A stretch of 40,094 bases of DNA from Fidelibacterota bacterium (GCA_024278595.1 JAJRSW010000060.1:1-40094), one strand, 5' to 3'; counted from the first letter of the stretch, positions 1-9,416 are shown. Numbers and translations: made by a program. The notes: generated from the sequence alone by a model not told the origin.

Positions 1-2
1 AA

Positions 3-116
3 GTAACATGGAACGGTCTTAATGCGCTGGGAAACCACGTAAGTGCGGGCGTTTATCTAGTACATTTTATTGGGGGATCAAAATTTAATGATGTTATTAA
101 CCTGAATAATTCATAG
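3..116 (+). CDS. C-terminal fragment of a T9SS-secreted protein
   Basis: Only the last 37 codons are inside the window, read from base 3 to the TAG at 114-116. The translation contains WNGLNALGNHVSAGVYLV, which has the W-x-G-x-N-x-x-G-x-x-V-S-x-G-V-Y pattern of the C-terminal beta-sandwich sorting domain used by type IX secretion cargo. The rest of the gene and therefore its function are outside the window. The usual basic tail of such domains (K-x-x-L-L-L-K) is missing: the last five codons and the stop lie inside the inverted-repeat element that begins at 98, so the element appears to have replaced the natural end. The frame and domain are seen directly; the T9SS assignment is family knowledge. 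Confidence 0.7.
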   Translation, partial: VTWNGLNALGNHVSAGVYLVHFIGGSKFNDVINLNNS

Positions 117-277
117 CCACGAAGTCACGAAGGTACAAAGTTTTAAAAAATATATGCTTAGCAAAAATTATCCCTCACAGATGCAAATAATTCTGTTTAA
201 AATGACCTTGTTCATAACTTTAATAATCTTCGTGGCTTAGTGTGTTCGTGGCAATAATTCATGAATAATGCAGGTTA
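98..277. repeat. 180-bp MITE-like inverted-repeat element, copy 1
   Basis: The element begins TAACCTG and ends CAGGTTA. The left end (TAACCTGAATAATTCAT then a CCACGAAGTCACGAAG stretch) matches the reverse complement of the right end (TAACCTGCATTATTCAT then CCACGAACACACTAAG) imperfectly. The AT-rich centre has no open frame worth calling. A second copy begins at 39958, and over the 137 bases visible in both they differ at about six positions by eye. The first 19 bases of the left end contain stops in all three forward frames (TAA, TAG, TGA). No obvious target-site duplication is visible. It is non-coding and would need a transposase in trans if mobile; mobility is inference. Bases 278-461 after it hold no gene that I can see. 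Confidence 0.75.
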
Positions 278-461
278 AAATGGTTTATTTGAGATAGGAA
301 ATTCTTCTTAGTAGAAAAACTTTGGTTTATAGCAATACAAGTCTGGTCGGAGTGCCAAAAATAATTCAGTGATGCGGCTTCTTCTGGTCCGGGCTGGCTT
401 TGCCCTTTAAAACCAAAAATTCTTCACTTCCATTCCACGCCAATTCAACTTACCTGAAAGC

Positions 462-2252
462 ATGTGGTGGGATGAAGATTTTAGCCTGGATGATGACCAG
501 ACCAAAACCTACTCCTTCAAGGAGATGGTCCGAGGTGTTTTCCCCTATGTAAAACCCTATAAACGAACCTTTTTCTACGCCCTGGTCTGGGCGTTTGTGG
601 GTGTGATCCTGGTCTTGGTGCAACCCCTCATTCTGAAACGCATCATAGATGTAGATATTCCGGGAGGGGATTTTGTCTCTCTGGCCTGGTCTGCCAGTCT
701 CTATCTGGTAACCATGGTACTCTCGGCCATTTTTGGTTTTTACAGTAACTGGATGGCCCAGAAAGCCGGTATTTTTGCCGTGAATGATCTCAAGATCGCC
801 CTATTCTCACACACCCTGAAACTGGGCTTGCCCTTCGCTGAATCAACATCGACCGGACAGCTGGTCAGTCGGATCGAATCGGATCCCCAGCGCATTATAG
901 CGGTGACCTCCACCATGGCCCAACGCCTGCTCATGTCATTTGGGATGATCATCGGGGCTTTTATTATTCTGGCCTCCGTTGATCTGCGTTTCCTCATTAT
1001 CACCCTGGCTATTTTCCCCCTGGTGATCTTTGCTGCCTGGTTCTCCTTTAAGTATTTCCGGCCTTATTTCCGTAAGGATCGCGCAAATTTTTCAAAAATG
1101 CTGGGAGTTATTAGTGAGTTTATCAGGTCTGCCAGCATCCTACAGATGTTTGACCGTACGGATTGGGCCCTGGGGCGCGTGCGTAGATCCACTGAAGAGT
1201 TCAATAGCTTCAGCATCAAGATGAACTGGATCAACTATGGTATTTTTCAGGGCCTGGGCTCCATGGAAGTGGCTGCCACAGTCATCGTGCTCATGCTGGG
1301 TGTGAAATGGGTGAGCGAGGGAACCCTTACCGTTGGAGCACTGGTCCTGTTTGCCCAGTATATCGCCCAGATCTACTGGCCCATCTTTATGTTCACCGAA
1401 CAGATTTCCCAGCTTCAATCAGCCGGTGGTGCGGCTGACCGCATCTTTTCCACATTGGACACCGAGCCCTACATTGCCACCAGGGAAAACCCCAAACCGT
1501 TGCCGGGCACCATCAAAAGCATCCGCTTTGAGAATGTCAGCTTTGGTTATTCCAACGATAAGATGATCATTAAAAATATGACCTTTGAGATCAAGGGTGG
1601 CGAACAGATCGCTCTTGTCGGTCCCACTGGCGGGGGCAAATCGACGGTGATCAACCTGATCTGCCGTTTCCGTGATCCTCAAAAAGGCCGGATTCTTTTG
1701 AATGGGATCGATATTCGTGATTATGATGTCGCGGAGTACCGGAGTCATTTCGGGTTGGTGCTCCAGGATCTGTTCCTGTTTCCAGCGCCCATCGAAGCCA
1801 ATCTGCGCGCTTTCAGATCAGGTGTTACCCGACAAGAACTGGAAGATGCTGCTCGCCTGACCGACATCCATGAAAGCATTTTAGCTAAAGCAGCTGGTTA
1901 TGACACGATCCTCAAGGAAAGCGGTGAGGGGTTTTCCTATGGTCAACGTCAATTGATCGCTTTTGCCAGAGCCCTGGCTGTAAAACCACAAGTTCTGGTT
2001 TTAGATGAGGCCACTTCATCAGTTGACCCTGGAACTGAATTGCGGATCCAGGCTACCATGCAGAAACTCACCGAAGGGCGTACCTCATTTATTGTAGCTC
2101 ATCGACTCAGTACTATTCGGCGGGCTACCAGCATCATGTACATCCAGGATGGTGAGATCCTGGAGAGCGGTAGTCATGAGCAGTTGATTGCCAATCAAGG
2201 TCCCTATGCGGACCTACTGGCCCATGTCGACCCGGAAAAGGAATTGTTATAG
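462..2252 (+). CDS. ABC exporter half-transporter (TMD-NBD), catalytically competent Walker B
   Basis: This 596-residue protein is a type IV (MsbA/LmrA-like) ABC exporter half in the inner membrane: about six membrane helices in residues 35-330 followed by an ATPase domain. Walker A is GPTGGGKST at about residue 387, Walker B is VLVLDEATSS at about 510 with the catalytic Glu present, and the H-loop is VAHRLS at about 545. The signature motif is degenerate, FSYGQ instead of LSGGQ (about 490). The next gene overlaps the stop codon by one base and has the opposite pattern of intact and degenerate motifs, so the two very likely form a heterodimer with one active and one degenerate ATP site. Substrate (lipid, drug or peptide) cannot be read from the sequence. 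Confidence 0.92.
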   Translation: MWWDEDFSLDDDQTKTYSFKEMVRGVFPYVKPYKRTFFYALVWAFVGVILVLVQPLILKRIIDVDIPGGDFVSLAWSASLYLVTMVLSAIFGFYSNWMAQKAGIFAVNDLKIALFSHTLKLGLPFAESTSTGQLVSRIESDPQRIIAVTSTMAQRLLMSFGMIIGAFIILASVDLRFLIITLAIFPLVIFAAWFSFKYFRPYFRKDRANFSKMLGVISEFIRSASILQMFDRTDWALGRVRRSTEEFNSFSIKMNWINYGIFQGLGSMEVAATVIVLMLGVKWVSEGTLTVGALVLFAQYIAQIYWPIFMFTEQISQLQSAGGAADRIFSTLDTEPYIATRENPKPLPGTIKSIRFENVSFGYSNDKMIIKNMTFEIKGGEQIALVGPTGGGKSTVINLICRFRDPQKGRILLNGIDIRDYDVAEYRSHFGLVLQDLFLFPAPIEANLRAFRSGVTRQELEDAARLTDIHESILAKAAGYDTILKESGEGFSYGQRQLIAFARALAVKPQVLVLDEATSSVDPGTELRIQATMQKLTEGRTSFIVAHRLSTIRRATSIMYIQDGEILESGSHEQLIANQGPYADLLAHVDPEKELL

Positions 2253-3967
2253 TGGCCCTGATGACATCCACAAACCACGTTCTGGGCTGGTTCATGGCCT
2301 ATTGGAGCAAGCGTCGAGTAGGGATCGCCTGGGTCATTTTTGTTACGGTCTTTAGCATTGCTCTCAGTACGGCCTACCCCATTATCTTCAAATTTGTCAT
2401 CGACTCCCTCATCGAAGGACAAGCCACCACCGATGTACGTTTCTATGTCTGGTTGATCCTCATGGTGGGTTTGGCCCGAACCATCGCCCGCTGGGTCTTG
2501 CCATCATCCCGATATATCATGAATCTGTTGTTGGCCATGGACATCAAATTATTTCATTTTGATAATTTACTCAAGAAGGATCCTGCGTTTTTCAACCAAT
2601 ATCGCTCAGGTGATCTCATCACACGTTTCTCTGATGATATTGATGGCGATATGAAATTGAACTGGTTTGCAAACTCCGGTATCATGCGGCCCATTGAAGC
2701 CAGCTTCACCCTGCTTTTTTCCATTGGGGTGATGATGACCCTGCATTGGAAATTGACCCTGCTGGCAGTTTCACCCTTACCGCTGATCGTATGGGCCATG
2801 AGCAAAACAGAGCATTTACAGCATAAGGCCTACACCCATCGCCAGGAGACCATATCTCAGACCAACAATATTTTGGAAAGCGCCTTTTCAGGAATCCGGA
2901 TCGTCATCGGCTTTGTCATGGAACAAGCCCAGGAGCGTTTATTAAAGCGCAACATGGAAACCCGGAAAGCTGCTGAAGAGCGAGTCGTGTTTATCCGAGC
3001 GCTTTTGGAAAGTATTGGCAGTTTGATCAATCAAGTTGGTCTGGTCATTATCCTGTTTATGGGCGGCTACTATGTGATCCAGGCCCAGATCAGTCTGGGT
3101 GAATTCTATGCTTTTATTGCCTACATGACGGGTATTACAGAGCCGATCTGGACCATCTCCTGGTTCTTTGTTTCGTTGAAAGTGGCGGAAACCTCAGTGG
3201 AACGGCTGGAAGAGATAGAGACCACTGAAAATCGGCTGGCCCGTACCGCCCAGGTCGAAAAACCCATTCAGAGGGTGCAGGTCAAGGATCTTATTTTTCG
3301 TTTTCCAGAGGATGCTGCTGAGGTTATCTCAACTGTGAACTTTACTGCTGAACCCGGAGAGAAGGTCGGTATTGTGGGTGAGGTTGGCTCGGGGAAAACC
3401 GTGCTGTTAAAGCTCATCTCAGGCTGGTTTGTACCTTCCAGCGGATTGGCACAATTGAATGATGTGAGCTTGACCGATCTTAGTGATGCCTCTCGGGCGG
3501 CCAGTATTGCCTATGTTCCCCAGGATATTGAATTGTTTAGTGGCACAGTCGCAGACAATATCACCCTGGGTCGCGGACCAAAGCGCAGCCTGTCTGATGT
3601 GATAGATACGGCCGTCCTTGGGGTTGAATTAGACCCGGAAAAAATGTTGGAACAGGGAGGGGGTGGTTTAAGCGGTGGACAGCGCGCCCGAGTTGCTTTA
3701 GCAAGAGCATTTTATGGCGATACTCCCATCTATATTTTTGATGATGTCACATCGGCCTTGGATCTGAATACCGAGAAGATCCTCTGGAAGAACATCAATC
3801 GGGATTATTCAAACGCCTTGTTTCTGGTGGCCACTCACCGCGAAGCAACCGCTGCTGAAATGGACCGGGTGGTCTGGATCAAACAGGGCCAGATCTTCTG
3901 TGAAGGTCGTCATGAAGATCTGTTGAGGGACCACGATGATTACCGCTCCCTGTTTGCTCACGAATAA
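2252..3967 (+). CDS. ABC exporter half-transporter (TMD-NBD), partner with degenerate Walker B
   Basis: This 571-residue partner has the same layout, six membrane helices in roughly residues 20-310 and a C-terminal ATPase domain. Walker A is GEVGSGKT, the signature is the canonical LSGGQ, and the H-loop is ATHRE, but Walker B reads IFDDVTSALD: the catalytic Glu is Asp. Paired with the upstream protein this gives one consensus ATP site (upstream Walker A/B plus this LSGGQ) and one degenerate site (this Walker A/B plus upstream FSYGQ), as known for heterodimeric exporters such as TM287/288. The start is taken as GTG at 2252, whose G is the last base of the upstream TAG; ATG at 2261 is an alternative. 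Translational coupling supports a joint complex. Confidence 0.9.
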   Translation: MALMTSTNHVLGWFMAYWSKRRVGIAWVIFVTVFSIALSTAYPIIFKFVIDSLIEGQATTDVRFYVWLILMVGLARTIARWVLPSSRYIMNLLLAMDIKLFHFDNLLKKDPAFFNQYRSGDLITRFSDDIDGDMKLNWFANSGIMRPIEASFTLLFSIGVMMTLHWKLTLLAVSPLPLIVWAMSKTEHLQHKAYTHRQETISQTNNILESAFSGIRIVIGFVMEQAQERLLKRNMETRKAAEERVVFIRALLESIGSLINQVGLVIILFMGGYYVIQAQISLGEFYAFIAYMTGITEPIWTISWFFVSLKVAETSVERLEEIETTENRLARTAQVEKPIQRVQVKDLIFRFPEDAAEVISTVNFTAEPGEKVGIVGEVGSGKTVLLKLISGWFVPSSGLAQLNDVSLTDLSDASRAASIAYVPQDIELFSGTVADNITLGRGPKRSLSDVIDTAVLGVELDPEKMLEQGGGGLSGGQRARVALARAFYGDTPIYIFDDVTSALDLNTEKILWKNINRDYSNALFLVATHREATAAEMDRVVWIKQGQIFCEGRHEDLLRDHDDYRSLFAHE

Positions 3968-4215
3968 ACCCGATTAGTTGGTTTTTAATCCCCTTGGATT
4001 TTAATAGAAAACCCTAAAAACCTTTTTTTTGCTCTTTGTGGCTAATGTTTCGATGCCATTTGCACCTAAAACCGGCACTAAACTACTTTAGCTTTTCCAT
4101 TTTTCCCTCATCCCGACAAGGATCGGTATTCCATGTTTCTGAGGCGTGATGGATCTTGTCGGGACTTGTGAACCAGAAAAGCATTTTGGATTAAAGGTCT
4201 ACTTTAGAACTGAAA
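3968..4215. other. Spacer between ABC exporter and his leader, with a hairpin repeat
   Basis: I see no credible gene here. The main structure is an inverted repeat: TCCCGACAAGGATC at 4111-4124 pairs with GATCTTGTCGGGA at 4152-4164. It starts with CTCATCCCGA, resembling short repeats at 13690, 32514 and 37117. A stretch around 4030-4055 (CTTTGTGGCTAATG) vaguely resembles the arm of the CCACGAAG-type repeats. It is not followed by a T-run, so I do not call it a terminator. Confidence 0.5.
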
Positions 4216-4335
4216 ATGGTATTATTAAAGCTTGCATCTCAAGGTGATTACGAGTACTCTACTAACAGAATGATACTTTTGAATAGCCATACAATCCTGA
4301 GTACGATGATGATTAATCATCGCAATCATACCTGA
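4216..4335 (+). promoter_or_regulatory. Possible his leader region with a short open frame
   Basis: An open frame of 39 codons (or 9 codons from the ATG at 4306) runs to TGA at 4333-4335. It ends in NHRNHT, with three His codons in its last 15 residues (4288, 4318, 4327). Classic his leader peptides carry a run of consecutive His codons, and this one does not, so it is a weak candidate. What makes it worth listing is its place: about 70 bases upstream of a strong terminator that lies directly before hisG. A stem between CCTGAGTG (near 4360) and CACCAGG (near 4385) could form between the two. No convincing Shine-Dalgarno site precedes either start. Confidence 0.25.
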
Positions 4336-4406
4336 TGATCTAGCTATTCACAACATATACCTGAGTGGCTAATCAAAAGACGGTCACCAGGAGGTTTAAA
4401 ATTTAT

Positions 4407-4439
4407 CCCCCGGAGGCCAGTGCCACGGGGGTTTTTTTT
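4407..4439 (+). terminator. Attenuator-like intrinsic terminator directly upstream of hisG
   Basis: CCCCCG at 4407-4412 pairs with CGGGGG at 4426-4431 and is followed at once by eight T residues (4432-4439). This is a standard intrinsic terminator on the plus strand. It ends only four bases before the hisG Shine-Dalgarno sequence (GGAG, 4444-4447), far from the previous gene (stop at 3967), so its likely job is to control read-through into the his operon, not to end the ABC operon. No T-box consensus sequence is visible, so the sensing mechanism is open. Confidence 0.65.
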
Positions 4440-4453
4440 ACCTGGAGTTGAAG

Positions 4454-5353
4454 ATGTTGAGTGAGAAAAGATTGAAAATTGCAATCCAGCGGTCAGGCCG
4501 CCTGAGTGAATCTACGTTGGATCTGTTAAAGTGTTGTGGTTTAAAGATTATTAAACCCAGGGACAGACTGATTGCCCACGTAAAAAATATGCCCATTGAT
4601 ATCCTGCTGGTACGTGATGACGACATTCCAGGCTTGGTTATGGATGGGGTTGTTGACTTGGGATTTGCTGGAGAAAACGTAATTCAGGAAGTTCAGCTAC
4701 AGCGTACGAGTCATCAAGAAACATCAAGCTTTAAGATGCTTAAAAAACTGGACTATGGTTACTGCCAGCTTTCGATTGCTTTTCCAGAGGAGAGAACATA
4801 TTCGAAGGTTCAGGATTTAGAGGGAATAAGAATTGCTACCAGTTATCCATATTTACTCGCGACCTATCTTGAGAACAAAGGTGTTGATGCAAAAGCAGTT
4901 CATTTGACGGGTTCTGTAGAAGTGGCCCCGCGGGCCGGTTTGGCAGATGCCATCTGTGACCTGGTTTCTTCCGGAGTTACCCTTGAAGCCAATGGGTTGA
5001 GGGAGGTTGAGATAATCCTGGAAAGTTCAGCTACATTGATTCAGCGAGTAGGTATTCCCAGTGGATTTGTCAAAGATCTGATCAGCCGCTTAATCCAGCG
5101 TATTGATGGTGTCTTGCAGGCCAGGGAGAGTAAGTACATTATGCTCCACGCTCCCACCAGCAAACTGGAGCAGATTATTGATCTTTTACCAGGTGCGGAT
5201 AAACCCACTATCTTGCCATTGGCCGGATCGACAGATCAAGTAGCCATCCATTCAGTAAGTACTGAAACTGTATTTTGGGAAACCATGGAGTCGCTTAAGG
5301 CTCTTGGTGCGAGCTCGATTTTAGTGTTACCCATTGAAAAAATGCTGGGCTGA
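4454..5353 (+). CDS. hisG: ATP phosphoribosyltransferase (long form)
   Basis: HisG condenses ATP with PRPP to phosphoribosyl-ATP, the committed and feedback-inhibited first step of histidine synthesis. The 299-residue length matches the long form with a C-terminal regulatory domain, so no HisZ subunit is needed. The family pattern is clear: [13 protein letters not shown] near the start, the periplasmic-binding-like core ([21 protein letters not shown]) and a C-terminal ACT-like region ([34 protein letters not shown]). I chose ATG at 4454 over an in-frame TTG at 4448 because GGAG at 4444-4447 then has a six-base spacing. It is the first gene of an operon with the order hisGDCBHAFI and sits directly after the attenuator-like terminator. 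Confidence 0.95.
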   Translation: MLSEKRLKIAIQRSGRLSESTLDLLKCCGLKIIKPRDRLIAHVKNMPIDILLVRDDDIPGLVMDGVVDLGFAGENVIQEVQLQRTSHQETSSFKMLKKLDYGYCQLSIAFPEERTYSKVQDLEGIRIATSYPYLLATYLENKGVDAKAVHLTGSVEVAPRAGLADAICDLVSSGVTLEANGLREVEIILESSATLIQRVGIPSGFVKDLISRLIQRIDGVLQARESKYIMLHAPTSKLEQIIDLLPGADKPTILPLAGSTDQVAIHSVSTETVFWETMESLKALGASSILVLPIEKMLG

Positions 5354-5354
5354 C

Positions 5355-6647
5355 ATGATTGATTGGAAAACCGTCAGTTCGACTGAAAAACAGGCTGTTC
5401 TACAGCGCCCGGTTCTGCTTGAAAACGCTGACCTGCAGAGAATTACTGCTGCGATTATTGAGGATGTCAGAGTTCGGGGTGATAGCGCTTTACAAGAATA
5501 TACAGAACGCTTTGATGGTGTTTCTCTTGGCCAGATGCAGGTTTCTGGAAGGGAGATTCAAAATGTCCATAAGCTGATTTCTCCAACTGTTAAACAAGCA
5601 ATTGACCAGGCCTATCAACTAATATCAGATTTTCATGCCCGGCAAGTACAGCAGGGTTATGTGGTGGAAACCTTACCTGGTGTAAAATGTACTTTGCGGA
5701 TCAGACCGCTTGAAGTGATTGGATTATATGTGCCAGGAGGGAGAACGCCCCTGGCCTCAACTGTGTTGATGCTGGGTGTGCCAGCCCAAATAGCGGGTTG
5801 CACTAAGGTGGTTCTTGTTAGCCCTCCCAACGAAAATGGTGATATGGCGCCGGAAATTATTTATGCTGCATCAAAGTGTGGCATAAACATCCTATTCAAG
5901 GTCGGCGGCGCCCAGGCCATTGCAGCCCTGGCTTATGGAACTAAAACCATTTGGAAAGTAGCTAAAATATTTGGTCCCGGTAATCATTTTGTCACTGAAG
6001 CTAAACAACAGGTCAGTCAAATTACGGGTTTGGTAGGTATCGATATGCCAGCCGGACCATCGGAATTACTGGTGGTTGCTGACGGGCAGGCTCAAGCCAG
6101 TTTTATTGCTGCAGATTTACTCTCTCAAGCGGAACACGGTCCGGATTCCCAGGTGATCCTCGTTTCTGATAGTAGTACAATTGTCCAGGAAGTGGAAGAA
6201 GAAGTTAGGTGTCAGTTAGAAACTCTGGAACGGCGGGACATTGCCGTAAAAGCACTGGAGTCAGCCCGCTTTATCCTGGTTGTAAGTCTGGAAGAGGCAA
6301 TCAGTCTCAGTAATAGCTATGCACCGGAACACCTGATCCTGAATGTAGAATCGGCAGAGCAGTTTGTAGATCAAATCACACACGCTGGATCCATCTTTTT
6401 GGGACCCTGGTCTCCTGAGAGTGCCGGAGATTATGCGTCGGGAACCAACCATGTCTTGCCAACCTATGGAGCGGCTCGGTTTACAAATAGTCTTTCCGTC
6501 CAGGATTTTCAAAAAAAGAGTACAATTCAACAGCTCAGTCGTGAAGGTCTTTTTGCTTTGGGAGAGACCATTATGAGTTTGGCTCAAAGTGAAGGACTAA
6601 CAGCTCACAGCCGATCTGTATCGCTACGTTTGAAGGAGTCCGGATGA
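5355..6647 (+). CDS. hisD: Histidinol dehydrogenase
   Basis: HisD oxidises histidinol through histidinal to histidine with two NAD+, the last two steps of the pathway, in the cytoplasm. The 430-residue length from ATG 5355 is typical for the family. Recognisable family blocks are YVPGGRTPLASTVLM, IFGPGNHFVTEAKQ, DMPAGPSELLVVAD, the SQAEHGPDSQ metal-site block, NSYAPEHLIL with the catalytic Glu-His pair, and SGTNHVLPT. An in-frame TTG at 5334 would overlap hisG by 20 bases; ATG at 5355, one base after the hisG stop, fits the family N-terminus better. Downstream it overlaps hisC by four bases (ATGA), consistent with coupled translation. Confidence 0.96.
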   Translation: MIDWKTVSSTEKQAVLQRPVLLENADLQRITAAIIEDVRVRGDSALQEYTERFDGVSLGQMQVSGREIQNVHKLISPTVKQAIDQAYQLISDFHARQVQQGYVVETLPGVKCTLRIRPLEVIGLYVPGGRTPLASTVLMLGVPAQIAGCTKVVLVSPPNENGDMAPEIIYAASKCGINILFKVGGAQAIAALAYGTKTIWKVAKIFGPGNHFVTEAKQQVSQITGLVGIDMPAGPSELLVVADGQAQASFIAADLLSQAEHGPDSQVILVSDSSTIVQEVEEEVRCQLETLERRDIAVKALESARFILVVSLEEAISLSNSYAPEHLILNVESAEQFVDQITHAGSIFLGPWSPESAGDYASGTNHVLPTYGAARFTNSLSVQDFQKKSTIQQLSREGLFALGETIMSLAQSEGLTAHSRSVSLRLKESG

Positions 6648-7762
6648 TGGATTGGCTGGAAGCTTTGACGCCGGATTATATCAAGCATTTAACACCCTAT
6701 GCATCAGCACGTAGATCCGTTAGTGCTGGAGATGTTTGGTTGAATGCAAATGAAAGCCCATCAGTTCCCGGTGTTCACAATCAGTCTGGGGAGTTGAATC
6801 GCTATCCAGACTTTCAACCAGAGGTCCTCCTAACAGGATATGCTGAATATGCTGGTGTGGCGACAGATCAATTGTTGGTAACTCGCGGGATAGATGAAGG
6901 TATTGATCTGCTCATCGGAACGTTTTGTGAAGCCGGTTTAGATCGAATTGTTTACACACCTCCGACATACGGCATGTATAAAATTGCGGCAGAGACAAAA
7001 GGGGTAGCGGCCTGTGCGATTCCTCTGGGGAGTGATTTTCAACTGGATGTGGAGCAACTCGAAGTAATTCTTGGGAGTAGCTCGGCAAGTCGGGCTTTGG
7101 CGAGTTCGGCTTCCGGAATAGTATTAAAACTGATTTTTCTCTGCTCTCCCAACAATCCCACGGGCGGGGTTCTAGATCGATCGGCGGTTATTTCTGTATT
7201 GGATGCGGCAGGTGAAAAAGCTTTGGTTATTATTGATGAAGCCTATATCGAATTTATTCCAGAGGCCAGTTATGTGGGTTTGCTGAGCGAATACCCAAAT
7301 CTGGTCGTCCTGCGAACACTTTCAAAAGCTTTTGGCCTGGCTGGTTTGCGTTGTGGCTTTGTGATGGCCAATTCTGATATAATTCAGCTTCTAAGAAAGG
7401 TGATTGCACCCTACCCCATCCCCATGCCTGTTGTGGATCTAGCGAATCAGGCTCTTTCAAGACCGGGTATACGCCTGATGGAAGAAGCCGTTGGCACAAT
7501 CGGAGCTATGAGAAAATCAATGGAGCAGCAACTTGCAGGGTTCTCGTTTATTCTGGAAACCTATCCGGGCCAGGCTAATTTTATACTTATCAAGGTTAAG
7601 GATGTGGTGGCTTTGATCAAATTTCTAGTACAGCTGGGTGTTATTATCAGAGATCAAAGTTTTCAAACTGGGCTGGAAGCTTGTGTTCGAATTTCCGTTG
7701 GGTCACCCCGTGAAACAGAAAAGCTTATTCAGGCTTTACAAGAATTTGAGGTGGGTAAATGA
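6644..7762 (+). CDS. hisC: Histidinol-phosphate aminotransferase
   Basis: HisC is a PLP-dependent fold-type I aminotransferase that converts imidazole-acetol phosphate plus glutamate into histidinol phosphate. The 372 residues carry the N-terminal NANESPS block, the [12 protein letters not shown] substrate/cofactor block, the [10 protein letters not shown] aspartate block and the PLP Schiff-base lysine in [15 protein letters not shown] (about Lys228). Residues around 145-160 ([13 protein letters not shown]) form a Ser/Ala-rich insertion just before the PNNPTGG block that is not a family feature I recall. The gene overlaps hisD and hisB by four bases each, placing it firmly in the his operon. 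Confidence 0.95.
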   Translation: MMDWLEALTPDYIKHLTPYASARRSVSAGDVWLNANESPSVPGVHNQSGELNRYPDFQPEVLLTGYAEYAGVATDQLLVTRGIDEGIDLLIGTFCEAGLDRIVYTPPTYGMYKIAAETKGVAACAIPLGSDFQLDVEQLEVILGSSSASRALASSASGIVLKLIFLCSPNNPTGGVLDRSAVISVLDAAGEKALVIIDEAYIEFIPEASYVGLLSEYPNLVVLRTLSKAFGLAGLRCGFVMANSDIIQLLRKVIAPYPIPMPVVDLANQALSRPGIRLMEEAVGTIGAMRKSMEQQLAGFSFILETYPGQANFILIKVKDVVALIKFLVQLGVIIRDQSFQTGLEACVRISVGSPRETEKLIQALQEFEVGK

Positions 7763-8829
7763 GTGCACAACCAACACTTTTCATAGATCGCGATGGAACA
7801 TTGATCACGGAGCCCCCGATTAATTTCCAGGTGGATTCACTTAAGAAACTGATCTTGGAGCCAGATGTTATTACCGGCCTGTTAGAACTTCAAGCTGCTG
7901 GGTATCGCTTGGTTATGATATCAAACCAAGACGGATTGGGAACAGCCAGCTTTCCCGAGGAGACCTTTACGGTCCCCCAGGAGAAACTGCTGGAAATTTT
8001 TGGTTCTCAAGGCATTAGTTTTGATGATATCCTGGTTTGCCCACATTTTGAGACTGACAATTGTAGTTGTCGTAAACCAAAACTGGGACTAGTGAAGAAG
8101 TTACTCCGCTCAGGGGCTGTTGATTTTAAGGATTCCTGGGTCATTGGAGATCGTCCCGGTGATGTTCAATTGGCAGAAAATATGGGTATTGGCAGCTTTT
8201 TGTATGAACCGGGAGCCAATGGCTGGAAAACGATAGTTCGCACCTTAGCCAAAGCCAAAAGAGCCGCGACCATAGAGCGTAAGACCGCTGAAACTCACAT
8301 CCTGGTGCAGGTTGATTTAGATAGCAATGCAGAGTCTCAGATAGAGACGGGCATAGGCTTTTTCGATCACATGCTGGACCAAATAGCTGTCCATGCAGGT
8401 ATTTATATAAAATGCCTTGTTGTGGGTGATTTAGGGATAGATGAACACCATAGTATTGAGGATACTGCTCTGGCATTAGGAGCGGCGCTATCAAAATCCC
8501 TGGGCCGCAAACGGGGTTTAGAGCGATTTGGCTTTATTTTGCCCATGGACGAATGTCGCGCGGAATGTGTGCTGGATCTTTCAGGAAGACCGCACCTGGA
8601 ATTTCAGGCAGATTTCACTGCAGAAAGGGTGGGAGAGATAAGCACACAAATGATTCAGCACTTTTTTAATTCGCTTGCCATGAGTATGGGAGTTACCCTT
8701 CACCTAAGTACTACAGCAGGGAATGCCCATCATCAGGTTGAGTCACTCTTCAAGGTCTTTGGTCGAGCCCTTAGGCAAGCCATCAAGCGGAACGGTAGAG
8801 CCATCCCCAGTTCCAAGGGAACCCTGTGA
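7759..8829 (+). CDS. hisB: Bifunctional histidinol-phosphatase / imidazoleglycerol-phosphate dehydratase
   Basis: This 356-residue protein is a fusion with the same length and order as the enterobacterial bifunctional HisB. The N-terminal HAD phosphatase has the nucleophile motif FIDRDGTL (Asp10, Asp12) and a Cys/His zinc loop, [11 protein letters not shown] at 94-104. The C-terminal dehydratase starts near residue 165 and carries the two His-rich metal motifs ([13 protein letters not shown] and [10 protein letters not shown]; later HHQVESLFK). It therefore catalyses the dehydration step and later the dephosphorylation of histidinol phosphate. It overlaps hisC and hisH by four bases. The fusion is known in gamma-proteobacteria and some Bacteroidetes and Campylobacter, and is believed to have spread partly by transfer. 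Confidence 0.96.
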   Translation: MSAQPTLFIDRDGTLITEPPINFQVDSLKKLILEPDVITGLLELQAAGYRLVMISNQDGLGTASFPEETFTVPQEKLLEIFGSQGISFDDILVCPHFETDNCSCRKPKLGLVKKLLRSGAVDFKDSWVIGDRPGDVQLAENMGIGSFLYEPGANGWKTIVRTLAKAKRAATIERKTAETHILVQVDLDSNAESQIETGIGFFDHMLDQIAVHAGIYIKCLVVGDLGIDEHHSIEDTALALGAALSKSLGRKRGLERFGFILPMDECRAECVLDLSGRPHLEFQADFTAERVGEISTQMIQHFFNSLAMSMGVTLHLSTTAGNAHHQVESLFKVFGRALRQAIKRNGRAIPSSKGTL

Positions 8830-9416
8830 GTGTGATTGTTGATACAGGTTGCGCAAACCTCACATCGCTCAAATTCGCGTTGGAGCGCTTGAACGTCAGG
8901 GCTGTGATCACATCGGATTCTAAACTGATCAAGGCTGCCGATCGCGTATTCCTGCCAGGAGTTGGTAGCGCTCGGTATGCCATGCACAGTTTGGAGGAAC
9001 GTAACCTGGTAACGGTAATTCCAAAATTGACCCAACCGGTCCTGGGAATCTGCCTGGGAATGCAACTGCTCATGGAATCATCCACAGAAGGAGGGACGAT
9101 CTGTCTTGATGTCATCCCGGGAAGCGTGAAGGCCTTGGAAGCTAAAGGGAGTCGTCTCCCTCATATGGGCTGGAACACTTTGTCGCAAGTTAAGAACACT
9201 CCTCTTTTTCATGGAATTTCAGTTGATGACTCTTTCTACTTTGTGCATAGTTACGCAGTAAGTCTCTCTTCCTATACGTTGGCGACTGCTGACTATCCCA
9301 CCGCTTTTTCAGCGGCTCTGGGCAAAAACAATTTTTTTGGAGTCCAGTTTCACCCAGAGCGATCAGGAGCCAAGGGCTGGCAGCTTTTAAAGAATTTTTT
9401 GGAGTTAAAGATATGA
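8826..9416 (+). CDS. hisH: Imidazole glycerol phosphate synthase, glutaminase subunit
   Basis: HisH hydrolyses glutamine and channels ammonia to HisF. The 196 residues form a class I glutamine amidotransferase: the nucleophile Cys76 is in [10 protein letters not shown], and His176 and Glu178 are in QFHPERSG near the end. The start is GTG at 8826, overlapping the hisB TGA by four bases (GTGA). The oxyanion-strand block near residue 50 (PGVGSA) is present. It is separated from hisF by hisA, as in Escherichia coli. No anomalies seen. Confidence 0.95.
   Translation: MSVIVDTGCANLTSLKFALERLNVRAVITSDSKLIKAADRVFLPGVGSARYAMHSLEERNLVTVIPKLTQPVLGICLGMQLLMESSTEGGTICLDVIPGSVKALEAKGSRLPHMGWNTLSQVKNTPLFHGISVDDSFYFVHSYAVSLSSYTLATADYPTAFSAALGKNNFFGVQFHPERSGAKGWQLLKNFLELKI

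Noticed and set aside
4340-4447. T-box riboswitch for histidine
   Set aside because: The terminator is in the right place, but the conserved T-box sequence (GGTGG-x-ACCGCG type) is absent.
8733-9115. Two overlapping 110-codon minus-strand frames
   Set aside because: They overlap each other and lie opposite hisB and hisH, which have full family motifs.
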